DNA of 64,000 bases, from contig CAVWEM010000010.1 in NCBI GenBank assembly GCA_963753955.1, positions 62,001-126,000 on the forward strand, read 5' to 3'. Under the pieces are notes generated by a model, which worked only from the letters and a program-made list of their open reading frames with translations, searched no databases and was not told the origin of the DNA. This stretch comes from Methylumidiphilus sp963753955 (lineage in GTDB: Bacteria; Pseudomonadota; Gammaproteobacteria; Methylococcales; Methylococcaceae). This document shows positions 39,171 to 48,900 of the stretch, in pieces. Position 1 is the first letter of the stretch. Every line of letters begins with the position of its first letter. Position numbers and translations under genes: made by a program.

Positions 39171-40889
39171 GACTATGTCGTTGCCTGCCGACCTCATGAA
39201 CGGGCAATACACCTTCTATCTGGTCGCCGTACGGGCCTGCGCAAACCTCCCCTAGACAGTTCTGCATGGCTGGGCTACACCAGCACCGCTATCACGGTAA
39301 ATCCGGCGGTGCCCGCGCTGCCAACCGAGGTTGTAGTCCGAGCAGGCGACCGGCGGCTGTTTCTGCGCGAGCGGATGGCTGACGGGACGCTAGACGCCGA
39401 GCGGGCCTTCGTCTTTAAAGGCGTGAACTGGTCGCCTAGCAGCAGAGGCACGACTTTGGAAGGTTTGGGGGCTGAATTTGCTTTATGGCAAGCCACGGAC
39501 ATTCCCCTCATGAAGCAGATGGGGGTCAATACAGTGCGGGTTTACCGTGATTTCGGCACCGGTGCGGATGCGTTTTTGATTCTTGACGAATTGTGGCGGC
39601 ACGGTATCAAAGTCGTCATGGCGGTGGATTCTCCGCCGGGTAAACCTAGCGCCGACATGGACAACGTTACAACAATCGTCAATGCTTACAAAAACCATCC
39701 GGCGATTTTGATGTGGGCAGTGGGCAACGAATGGGACATCAACAAATATTATGACAAGCAAAAATTTCCAACCCTCGAAGCGGCGGCTGCGTTTACCGAG
39801 CAAGCGGCAAAGCTGATAAAAACCCTGGATGCCAAGCATCCGGTTAGCACGATTATCGCCGATCCGCATATTCCTGGCACCCATCCGTTAAGCAAAGCCG
39901 CTTTTCCGTATTTGTCAGGGCCTTATACGCAAGACATCGTAAATAACTTAGTGCCTAGCGTTGATGTGTGGGGCATCAACTTGTATCGCGGCAACAGCTT
40001 TGGCGACGCCTTGTTGCAATGGCGCTCCATTTCAACTGAGCCTGCTTTTATCGGCGAATATGGGGCAGATTCTTATGACCATCGCATCTCTTTGGAAAAC
40101 CAAGCGATGCAGGCGCAAATGGACGCGCAGTTATGGGACGAGGCTTATTTCGACCTTGCCGCAGAACGCACAGCAGGCGTGCTTATCGGCACATTGGCTT
40201 TTGAATGGAACGACGAGTGGTGGAAAAACGGCAACCCTTCGGTGCAAGACATTCCGAATGAAATCAATGGTGGTCAGCCCGACAATTACAACGATGAGGA
40301 ATGGTTTGGCGTAGTTTACATCGACCGCGCACCAAAGCAAGCATATGCCAGCCTGCAAAACCGGTTTCAGCAAGGCCAATATGCTGTCCAACTGGATGCG
40401 GCACCCGTTCTGACAGCCTCACCAGGCTATCTTGGGCAATTCAAAATCGGCGAAAAGCTTTTTTTAAACCGCGCGGGGGACAGTATGGTGCCCGAGGTAT
40501 TAATGTGGCGGTCGTTGACCAAAATACAGGGATTCGGTTCAGCGACATAAAGACCTTTGATACGTGGGCGACGGCTTATGGCACTCGAACGTTCGCCAAT
40601 ACACGCGCTTTCATAGATTATCTCAACGGCCTGCCGATCGGCACAATAATGGCGATAGCGATAGTGGATGAGGGCGGGTTTGTGAATCCTGCAAATACAC
40701 CATGGGATAATCCAACAGTTGAAGAAGCATATAAGCTGCTTGAATCGTTTGGCAGTACCAAAATACGACAAGCCAAATACAACGGGGCCTGGGCCATGCT
40801 GGCAATCAAAGGCCAAAGCGCAGCGCTTGCGGAGAGTGTCGCCGATCCCGGCGCGGTCGCCACGGCACAATCCAAGCTGTCGTTGAAGC

Positions 40890-41974
40890 CTAAGTACAGG
40901 ACAAAACCTCCAGAGCCCATAGGAATTCCTGGAATTTCTCGCTGAGGTTCAGCACGATGTTGCGGAGGAAGTCGAGTCCGTGGCGGAACAAGGACTTGAG
41001 GGGACGCTGCAGGGTCTTTTAAAAAGGATGGGGTTTTGCCCATGGAGCAACTGGCCGGTGCGGTAAGTCCAGGCGAAGGCCAGAGCGAGCAGGCCCATCA
41101 GCTCGGCAAGGCGCTCGGGGCCGGTCAGGTGGGTATCCTCGAAGTTGAAGCCCCGGCTCTTCAGGCAGCCGAACAGGGTCTCGACCTGCCAGCGGTCGGC
41201 GTAGGCGCCGATGGCTTCGGCCTGTGGCGCGGAGGATGAGGCGATGAACAGGAAGTCGCCGTCGTCCAGGCGCGGCGCGGTGATATGAACGAAACCGCCC
41301 CAGACCGGCCTGCGCCCCGGCAGGTGCCGGCAGTCGCCGGGCTTGAGCGAGCCGAACAACACGTCCAGGCGCATCATCCGGTTCCGGCCATTGGGGGCGA
41401 GCGTGTTGCGCTTGAGGCGCTGGTGGAACGGGATGCCTTGGCTTTGCAGCCAGCGGAACCAGTCCTCGCCGACGAACTCGCGGTCGGCCAGCAGCGCCTC
41501 AATCGTGGCGACACCAAAGACTTTGAGGAAACGCCCCATCAAGGCGACGCGCTCGGCGGTGTCGGAGTTGCCCGCCTTGTCCAGGACGCTCCAGAACACC
41601 GGCAGGGCGATGCCGTGGCAGGCGATGCCGAGTACGAGGAAGTTGATGTCGGCCTTGCCGAACTGCCCGTTCGTGCGGTCCATCGTCAGCCGCCAGGGGC
41701 CGTCGCCGACCGGGCCGATGCGCACCAGCAGGCGGGCCAGGTCGTCGTAGCCGATCCCGAACGAGCGGAAAAAGCGTTGCAGGCGCTTGTAGTGCGAGTC
41801 CACCTTGGCCTTGCCGCCGAAGCCGGTGGCCAGCTCGGCCAGGCTGACGCTGCGCACCTTGAGCAGCGCCAGCAGGAATTGGGCAAGGAAGCTTATCCTC
41901 GCGCCGTGCCAAGGCAGGTGTTCGGCCAGGACGGCCTTGAGTTCGTGGATCGGGTCGTTCGGGGAGGCAGTCAT
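40890..41974 (-). CDS. IS4-family transposase, frameshifted near the end
   Basis: DDE_Tnp_1 transposase of about 360 aa: LTMDRTNGQFGKADINFLVL carries the first aspartate, EALLADREFVGEDWFRWL the second, and YADRWQVETLFGCLKSRGFN the YREK-like glutamate segment. The frame is lost near 41025 in an A/T run; in the next frame the family ending LKSLFRHGLDFLRNIVLNL runs to the TAG at 40890-40892, which lies inside the terminal repeat. Confidence 0.88.
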
Positions 41975-42042
41975 CGGGCCTGGAAAAAGCTATTGGCTTA
42001 ACCCATGACAATCAATCAGTTAAATTTTTGTCCTGTACTTAG
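40890..42042 (-). mobile_element. IS4-family element
   Basis: 1153 bp with inverted ends CTAAGTACAGGACAAAA and TTTTGTCCTGTACTTAG. A perfect 9-base target duplication, CGTTGAAGC, is at 40881-40889 and 42043-42051. It is inserted about 10 codons before the end of the glycoside hydrolase-ILEI gene. Confidence 0.93.
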
Positions 42043-42082
42043 CGTTGAAGCTTAACCCTGATTATGGACGTCGTTAAGCAGC

Positions 42083-42172
42083 GTAGGTTGGGTTGCCATC
42101 TTTTTGGCAACCCCAACATTTCGCCGGAATCCGTTGGGTTGCGATGGAGCCGCAACCCAACCTACGCCGCTA
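42083..42172. repeat. palindromic intergenic repeat
   Basis: GCGTAGGTTGGGTTGC near 42089-42104 and its complement GCAACCCAACCTACGC near 42151-42166 frame an inner hairpin GGTTGCCATCTTTTTGGCAACC. This is a common type of dispersed non-coding repeat in proteobacteria. It lies between the IS4 element and the transposase fragment. Confidence 0.7.
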
Positions 42173-42274
42173 TGCAAGAATTACGCAGTTCAATATCCAA
42201 CCGCATTAGGTGATTTCCGACAAACAGAATCCCTGTTAAAATAGCGTTCCCCATTCATCCGACTGACCGATCAC

Positions 42275-42668
42275 ATGATCTTGCCATTTACTGCCGAGCC
42301 AACCCCGTTGCCCTTAAGCGCCTCCCAAATCGAAGACTTGAAACTGGCGAGAGCCAAAATGTTGGGGGTCGAGCGCCGTTCGTTTCAGGCGGCGATGGCG
42401 CTCAAGTCAAGTATTGCGGGGGCAGCGCCCGCCAGGCGGAGCGGGTCTTCTGCTGGGGGTGCGACACCGTCCAACTGGGGTTGCATGAACTTCGCGCTGG
42501 CGTGGTCTGCCTAGGGACGCAAGCCGCCTGCTGCGGCAACATGCTCTGGGAGGAAAGGCATCCAGAGGTGGCGGCAGCTCTGTTTGCGTTGGCAGAATCA
42601 CACGCCCAGCAAGACCCCGCCTTCCGCACGGCGCTGGCGTACACCCGCCTGACTGCGGCGGAAGCGCA
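42275..42668 (+). pseudogene. truncated ISAzo13-type transposase
   Basis: The N-terminal part of an ISAzo13-family transposase spread over shifted frames: LGVERRSFQAAMALK, then CWGCDTVQLGLHELRAGVVC and ERHPEVAAALFALAESHAQQ, TALAYTRLTA. It stops where the IS1182-family element begins near 42670, and the rest of the gene is not found on the far side. Confidence 0.75.
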
Positions 42669-42669
42669 C

Positions 42670-44387
42670 GTAGGGTGCGAGACTGTGAAAGAGTTCAGCC
42701 GGATATTCCCAATAACCGCCCCCGTCTTTTTTCTAAAACGCCATTGGCAAGAAATGCCGGGGAATCCTTCAATACAGGCCGCCCCGCGCCTTGTTTTTAG
42801 GCATATTGGATCATTTTGGCCCGGTTCCCGCCGCGCCGGGCGCAATACTCCCGCAGCGCCTCAAACCCCAGCAGGTTCAGTACCCGGGTGAAGTTGTAGC
42901 ACAACACCATCAGGCTGAACTCGCCACGGTATTTCTCCAGGCCGCGCATCAGGAAGTGGTGCATGCCCGCCCGGTGCTTGAGGGTGCCGAAGGGGTGCTC
43001 GGCGAGCTGGCTGCGCTTTCTCATGCGCCCGCCCGCTTGGGCCATCCGCTGGCGGTGCCGTTCGACGGCCGCCTCGTGCTGCCAGCGCTCCAGTTTTTTG
43101 TAGGCGGCGTTTGCCGTCAGGCATTGCACACGCAACGGGCAGGCGGCGCAGGCGGAGACCTTGGACTTGTGGGCCTGGACAAGCTTGCCGCCGCGCTCTT
43201 GGGGCTTGCCGCAGGCTTCCAGCGTTTCGCCGTTGGGGCAGGTGTGGCGGTCTTCGGCTGCGTCGTACCGGAACCGTTCGCGGGTGAAGCGTCCGTCCTT
43301 TTCCGCCGCCGTGATGGCCTTGGGCTCGGGCACGTAGACCTCGAAGCCGAGTTCCTCGGCCCGCTGGATCTGCTCGCCGCTGTGGTAGCCGGTGTCGGCC
43401 AGCCCGACCAGGCGCTCGGATTGCGGGATTTCCCGGGCCTTTTCCAGCATCGGCACGAGCTGCTGGCGGTCGTTGCCGTCTTGGGTGGCTTCGCTGGCAA
43501 CGATGAGCTTGTGTTTGCCGTCAACGGCGATCTGCACGTTGTAGCCGGCGGTGGTCTTGCCCTTTTTGCTGAGGAGCCGCGCGTCGGGGTCGACCGTGGA
43601 GAGCTGGCTGTCCGCCGACTTTTCAAGCCGCGCGCGCAGGGCGTGCTTTTCCGCCCGCCTCTCCTTGAGCCGGGCGATTTTGTCGGCCAGGCCTTCGTCC
43701 TCCACCAGGCTGCCCAGGCCTGCTTGGTCGTCTTGGGCGTCCTGCTCGGCGAGCTGGCGCTGGTAGGCGTCGATCTTTTTCTCCAGGGCCGCCAGCTGGT
43801 CGTCGAGCTTTTTGGCGGTGAAAATGCCGTCGCTGCTGGCGTCGGCCTTGAAGAAGCTGCCGTCGACGGCCACCTCGTCGCCGCCGAGCAGCGCCAAGTC
43901 CTTGCACAGCAGGATGAAGTCCTTGTTGGCGGCCTTGAGGGCCTGGCCGTTGTCCTTGCGGAAGTTGGCGAGGGTCTTGTAGCCAGGGCGCAGGCCCTGG
44001 GCCAGCCAGATGGCCTCGAGGTTGCGCACCGCCTCGCGCTCCAGGCGGCGGCTGGAGTGGATGCGGTTGAGGTAGCCGTACAGGTAGAGCTTGAGCAGCG
44101 CCGCCGGGGGGAACGGCGGCTGCCCGGCGCGGGGGCCGGACCGGGTGTTTTGGAAACCGAGCGCGGCAAGGTCCAGGCTTTCGACATAGGCGTCGATGGC
44201 CCTGACGGGGTTGCCTTCAGCAACGTAGTCGTCGATGCTGGGGGGCAGCAGCATCCCCTGCCCGCGGTGCTGTCCCGCCTTGTAGGTTCTCGGCATCATT
44301 TGCCCTTTTTATTCAATAGGATAATCGCCAATATTATGCCAAAATCTCGAAGAGACAGGGTGGATTCTTTCACAGTCTCGCACCTAC
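42670..44387 (-). mobile_element. IS1182-family element
   Basis: About 1.7 kb with inverted ends GTAGGGTGCGAGACTGTGAA and, at the other side, TTCACAGTCTCGCACCTAC. One intact transposase gene lies within. It truncates the ISAzo13-type gene on its left. I could not fix a target duplication. Confidence 0.88.
42797..44299 (-). CDS. IS1182-family transposase
   Basis: Intact DDE transposase of 500 aa. LPPSIDDYVAEGNPVRAIDA is the family N-terminus; DEVAVDGSFFKADASSDGIF carries the first aspartate, VGLADTGYHSGEQIQRAEEL the second, and SQLAEHPFGTLKHRAGMHHF the glutamate region. A cysteine cluster CAACPLRVQC lies before the end. A Lys/Glu-rich insertion (residues about 170-230) is usual for the family. 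Likely functional. Confidence 0.92.
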   Translation of the reverse strand: MMPRTYKAGQHRGQGMLLPPSIDDYVAEGNPVRAIDAYVESLDLAALGFQNTRSGPRAGQPPFPPAALLKLYLYGYLNRIHSSRRLEREAVRNLEAIWLAQGLRPGYKTLANFRKDNGQALKAANKDFILLCKDLALLGGDEVAVDGSFFKADASSDGIFTAKKLDDQLAALEKKIDAYQRQLAEQDAQDDQAGLGSLVEDEGLADKIARLKERRAEKHALRARLEKSADSQLSTVDPDARLLSKKGKTTAGYNVQIAVDGKHKLIVASEATQDGNDRQQLVPMLEKAREIPQSERLVGLADTGYHSGEQIQRAEELGFEVYVPEPKAITAAEKDGRFTRERFRYDAAEDRHTCPNGETLEACGKPQERGGKLVQAHKSKVSACAACPLRVQCLTANAAYKKLERWQHEAAVERHRQRMAQAGGRMRKRSQLAEHPFGTLKHRAGMHHFLMRGLEKYRGEFSLMVLCYNFTRVLNLLGFEALREYCARRGGNRAKMIQYA

Positions 44388-44425
44388 GACTTCCCGGCAA
44401 ATATATCCAATGCTTTATTCTTGAC

Positions 44426-44671
44426 ATGTCCCGCTATCGACGCGATTACGCACCCGAAGCGACTTATTTCTTTACCGTGGTCACTTACCGCCGCCGTTCT
44501 TTTCTGTGTGATGATGATGTCCGCGAAGCCCTGCGCGATGCCATTCAACTGACCCGTGAAAACCATCCATTTGTGATTGAAGCCTGGGTTTTACTGCCCG
44601 ATCATTTGCAATGTATCAGGAAACTTACACCCGGCGATGCCGACCATTCCACACGCTGGAAGCCAGCGTAG
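44426..44671 (+). pseudogene. truncated REP-associated tyrosine transposase (RAYT)
   Basis: About 81 codons matching the start of Y1 transposases that mobilise REP sequences: MSRYRRDYAPEATYFFTVVT, then RENHPFVIEAWVLLPDHLQCI. The metal-binding HxH of the family (HLHCIW) reads HLQCIR, and the frame ends after DADHSTRW before the catalytic tyrosine region. It is a dead remnant, 1.3 kb from the REP-bearing lhr gene. Confidence 0.8.
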
Positions 44672-44765
44672 CCCGGACGAAGCTTGCGGAGTCCGGGTTG
44701 ATCGGAGCCACGAATCCCCGCATTTCGCTACGCTTCATGCAGGCTACGTTGACTTACGTGGATTT
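44666..44765. repeat. dispersed REP-like repeat
   Basis: GTAGCCCGGACGAAGCTTGC with GGAGTCCGGGTT forms an imperfect hairpin, followed by CGCTACGCTTCATGCAGGCTAC. The motif GTAGCCCGGA...TCCGGG is a widespread proteobacterial repeat type. It begins where the RAYT remnant ends. Confidence 0.6.
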
Positions 44766-44791
44766 TCAGCACAAAACCAAGCCAATGGCCC

Positions 44792-45903
44792 ATGATGCGA
44801 GATATTAAAAAATACAGCTTTATTGACGCGCTTCGGGGATTGGCAATCCTAGGCGTAATTCTTACGCATTCATCAAACTTTGTGGCACCAGACACCACCG
44901 CCCTTCAGTCCATAATGTCGCATGGACGGTTCGGTGTCCAACTCTTTTATATAGCCAGCGCGTTGACTCTTTGCCTGTCTTGGGAGGCCAGAAAAAACAA
45001 TGAGATCTCCCCTCTCCGAAATTTCTTTATAAGAAGATTTTTTCGAATTGCGCCGATGTTCTACTTGGCAATATTTTTTTATGCCTTGCTATATGGGTTT
45101 TCCCCAAGATACTGGGCACCCAATGGCATAGAGTGGTGGTTTATTCCGCTGACGATGTTTTTTTCCCACGGATTCCACCCGGAGACCATAAACTCGATTG
45201 TTCCCGGCGGATGGTCAATCGCAGTTGAAATGTGCTTTTATGCCACCCTGCCCCTTCTGCTATCATATGTCACATCCATGAGAACCTGCGCCTTTGTTAT
45301 GGTGTTGAGCATTCTTGGATATGTGGTTAATAGGATTGTGCTTATAAATGTCCTATCAGATTTTTATCCGGCTGACCATCAGTATCTTGTCTATAGCTTT
45401 GCGTTTTTGAATTTTTTGGCCAGCTTCCGATCTTCATCATCGGTACGCTTGTCTATTTTCTGTTCAGGAAGAAAGACTCTCAAAAACAATGGGCAGTTCT
45501 TGGCGGCTTAGTCTTGCTTGCGTCGCCTTTTCTGCTGGCCATCTTGCCGACCCATGCCGCAGTGAAACTATTTGATAGCCACTTGGCTGCTGGGGTGTTG
45601 TTTGCCGCCTTTACGCTTGTCCTAGCGCATGCGCCGACCATCGTTGTGGTCAACCCAATCACCACCATGCTTGGGAAAATAAGTTTCAGCATGTATCTAA
45701 CCCATTTCGGAATATTAGAACTATTTTCCAGGCTCGGCGTCACTTCGCTTTTCAATACTGGAAATCGCGCAAGTGTGTCCCACTACCTATGTGTCGTGCT
45801 TGCAACCGCCATAGTTTCATTTTTCCTATATAAATTCGTTGAATCTCCAGGGGTTTCCCTTGGCAATCGCCTAATCCGCAAGCTCGAAGAAGGCCAGTCG
45901 TGA
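44792..45903 (+). CDS. acyltransferase family 3 membrane protein, frameshifted
   Basis: Membrane O-acyltransferase of about 370 aa with ten or so helices. KKYSFIDALRGLAILGVILTH is the family N-terminus with the catalytic histidine; RNFFIRRFFRIAPMFYLAIF and VPGGWSIAVEMCFYATLP follow. One T appears to be missing near 45415; in the next frame QLPIFIIGTLVYFLFRKK leads to SFSMYLTHFGILELF and a Glu/Lys-rich end. Such enzymes acetylate surface sugars. It stands alone after the RAYT remnant, and its richer AT content than the surrounding genes suggests transfer. Confidence 0.8.
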
Positions 45904-45970
45904 AACCGTTTCACAAGCTGGTCCGGCCCGAATGGTTTGAAATGGGCCAGCGCCTTCCGCATGGCAAACC

Positions 45971-48900
45971 ATGATCCTAAACCGCTTCCATCCCGCCGTC
46001 GCCGCTTGGTTCCAGGAGACTTTCCCCGCTCCCACCGAATGCCAATCCCAAGCCTGGGAGGCGATCACGGACGGCAGGCATGCGCTCATCTCCGCGCCGA
46101 CCGGATCGGGCAAGACCCTCGCCGCTTTCCTCTCCGCCATTGACGATCTGGTGCGCCTAGGCGTGGAGCAGCGTTTACAGGAAGCCACCCAAGTGCTTTA
46201 CATCTCGCCCTTGAAGGCTCTCAGCAACGACATTGAAAAAAATCTGCGGCAGCCGCTCGAAGGCATAAGCCTCAAATTGTTCGAGGCGGGCCATACCCAT
46301 GTGGCGATCCGCTGCCTGGTGCGCACCGGCGACACACCCACAGCAATCCGCACCGCGATGCTGAAGCAGCCGCCGCATATCCTGGTGACCACACCAGAGT
46401 CGGTGTACATCTTGCTGACTAGCGAAGGAGGCCGCAGGCTGTTGAAGTCGGTGCGCACGGTGATCGTGGACGAAATCCACGCGATCTTAGGGTCAAAGCG
46501 CGGCTCGCATCTGGCCTTGTCCCTGGAGCGCCTGGAACGGCTGACCGGCGGCGGGCTTAAGCGCATCGGCCTTTCGGCGACACAGAAGCCTATCGAAGAA
46601 GTAGCGAGGTTTTTGGTGGGCTGTAGGGCGGGCCTCAGCCCGCCAGTGCATGCCGACAGCCACCTCGCCGCACCGATAAGCAACGCAGCGCGTTGCGGCA
46701 TGGGTTCCCAAGCGGCGCGTGGGAACCAGTATCCCGCCGATTGCCACATCATCGACACCGGCCACCTGCGTCGGCTTGATCTTGCCATCGAACTGCCCGA
46801 CCAGCCCTTGGAGGCGGTGCTGTCCAACGAGGCGGCGAAATCCATCTATGAGCGCATGGCGGCGTTGATCGGGGAACACCGCACCACCCTGGTCTTCGTC
46901 AACACCCGCCGCATGGCCGAGCGCTTGGCGCGGGCCTTGAGCGAGCGCGTCGGCGAGGAGAACATCACCTCCCACCACGGCAGCCTGGCCCGCGAACAGC
47001 GCTTGTCCGCCGAATGCCGCTTGAAGGAAGGCAAGCTGAAAGCCTTGGTGGCAACGGCCTCTTTGGAATTGGGCATCGACGTGGGTGAAGTGGATTTGGT
47101 CTGCCAACTCGGCACCACCGGTTGCATCAGTACGTTTCTGCAACGGGTGGGCCGTTCCGGCCATTTCGCGGGCGGCACGCCGAAAGGCCGGATTTTCCCC
47201 ACCAGCCGGGACGAACTGGTCGAGTGTCTGGCCTTGTTGGATGCCATCCGCCGCCGGGAGCTGGACGCGCTGCACATCCCGCGCCAGCCCTTGGATGTGC
47301 TGGCCCAGCAGATCGTCGCCATGGTTGCCTGCGAGGATAGTGACGAGGACGAGTTGTTCGAGACCGTGCGCCGGGCCTGGCCTTACCGGGAATTGCAACG
47401 CCGCGAGTTTGACGAAGTGGTGAAGATGCTAGCGGAGGGTTACCACACCCGGCGCGGCCAACGGGCGGCTTATCTGCACCGCGACGGCATCAACAAAAAG
47501 CTGATGGCGCGGAAAGGGGCGCGGCTGACCGCCATCACTTGCGGCGGCGCGATCCCGGACAATGCCGATTACCGGGTGATCCTGGAACCCTCGGGCGAAT
47601 TCATCGGCACGGTGGACGAGGATTTTGCCATCGAAAGCATGTCCGGTGACATCTTCCAACTCGGCAACACCAGTTGGAAGGTGTTGAAACTGGAAGCCGG
47701 GACTCTGCGGGTCGAAGACGCAAGAGGCCAGCCGCCCAGCATTCCATTCTGGTTCGGCGAAGCGCCGGGGCGCAGCCATGAGTTGTCGCTGGCGGTGTCG
47801 AGACTGCGGGTGGAGATTGCCGAACACTTGCAATCTAAAGGGATAGCATCGCTCCCAGCGATGTTATCCCTAACAACCGACTGGCTCCAAAACACTTTGG
47901 ACGTCTCACAAGATGCCGCCGAGCAGGCCGTCAACTACCTCGCCGCCGCCCACGCCGCTTTAGGCGTGATGCCCAGCTTCGACACCGTGGTCTTCGAGCG
48001 CTTCTTCGACGAATCCGGCGGGATGCAATTCATCATCCACGCGCCTTTCGGTAGTCGCCTGAACCGCGCCTGGGGTCTGGCCCTGCGCAAGCGCTTTTGC
48101 CGGGGCTTCAATTTCGAGTTGCAGGCGGCGGCGACGGAAAATGCAGTGATCCTGTCATTAAGCACTTCGCATAGCTTCTCGCTGGAAGACGTGGCTAGAT
48201 TTTTGAATTCCAAGACCGTCCGCGACTTGCTAGTCCAAGCCCTACTCGCCGCGCCGATGTTCAATGTGCGCTGGCGTTGGAACGCCGTGTGCGCCTTGGC
48301 CTTGCGGCGTTTCCAAGGCGGCAAGAAGACGCCGCCGCATTTGTTGCGGATGCAGGCGGAGGATTTGGTCGCCTGCCTCTTCCCCGACCAGCTCGCCTGT
48401 TTGGAGAACATCGTTGGCGACCGGCAGATTCCCGACCATCCTTTGGTTTACCAGACCATCGAAGACTGCCTGACCGAAGCCATGGACATCGACCGGCTCA
48501 TCGAAACAATCCAGGGCATCGAAACCGGGCGGATCAAAGTCGTCACCCGTGACTTGGTGGAACCCTCGCCGTTGGCGGCGGAGATCGTCAACAGCCGGGT
48601 TTACACCTTCCTCGACGGCGCACCCCTGGAAGAACGCCGCACCCGCGCCGTCGCCAGCCGCCGCTTCCTCGATCCCGCGACCGCCTCCGACCTGGGCCGC
48701 TTGGACGAGGCCGCCATCGCCCGCGTCCGCGAGGAAGCTTGGCCGGAAGCTTCCGACCGGGAGGAACTGCACGACGCTTTGAATATGACGGGGTATATCC
48801 ATCATCCCGGCGAAACCCTCCACTCTCCTTTTGGGGAGAGCGAAGCAAGGGGGGCGGAGCCGGCTGGGGGTGAAGGCCAGTCGCTTCCCTCTCCCTGTGG

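Larger units (their letters stand above)
37897..42076 (+). pseudogene. secreted glycoside hydrolase with ILEI domain, broken by two insertion sequences
   Basis: The gene can be reassembled in order. A signal peptide (MMYTFKQYARQSMLLAASLF to VQA) starts at 37897 after GGAGG and is cut by the IS701-like element at 38012. It resumes with SLPADLMNGQYTFYLVAVRA at 39177, shifts frame near 39250, and gives a TIM-barrel glycosidase (39309-40550): FKGVNWSPSS, MGVNTVRVYRDFGTG, acid/base glutamate in WAVGNEWD and nucleophile-like glutamate in FIGEYGAD. After a shift near 40500 comes an ILEI/FAM3-like domain (INVAVVDQNTGI, DYLNGLPIGTIMAIAIVDEG, LLESFGSTK, GAWAMLAIKGQ). The IS4-family element at 40890 splits the last codons; LSLKLNPDYGRR then ends at 42076. 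An extracellular polysaccharide substrate is inferred. Confidence 0.75.

Noticed and set aside
41285..42001. Plus-strand 238-codon frame opposite the IS4 transposase
   Set aside because: Shadow of the transposase gene on the other strand; composition is Arg/Gln-rich without domain pattern.
42791..44671. Plus-strand 626-codon frame across the IS1182 element
   Set aside because: Antisense shadow of the IS1182 transposase; only its last 81 codons (RAYT remnant) are real.
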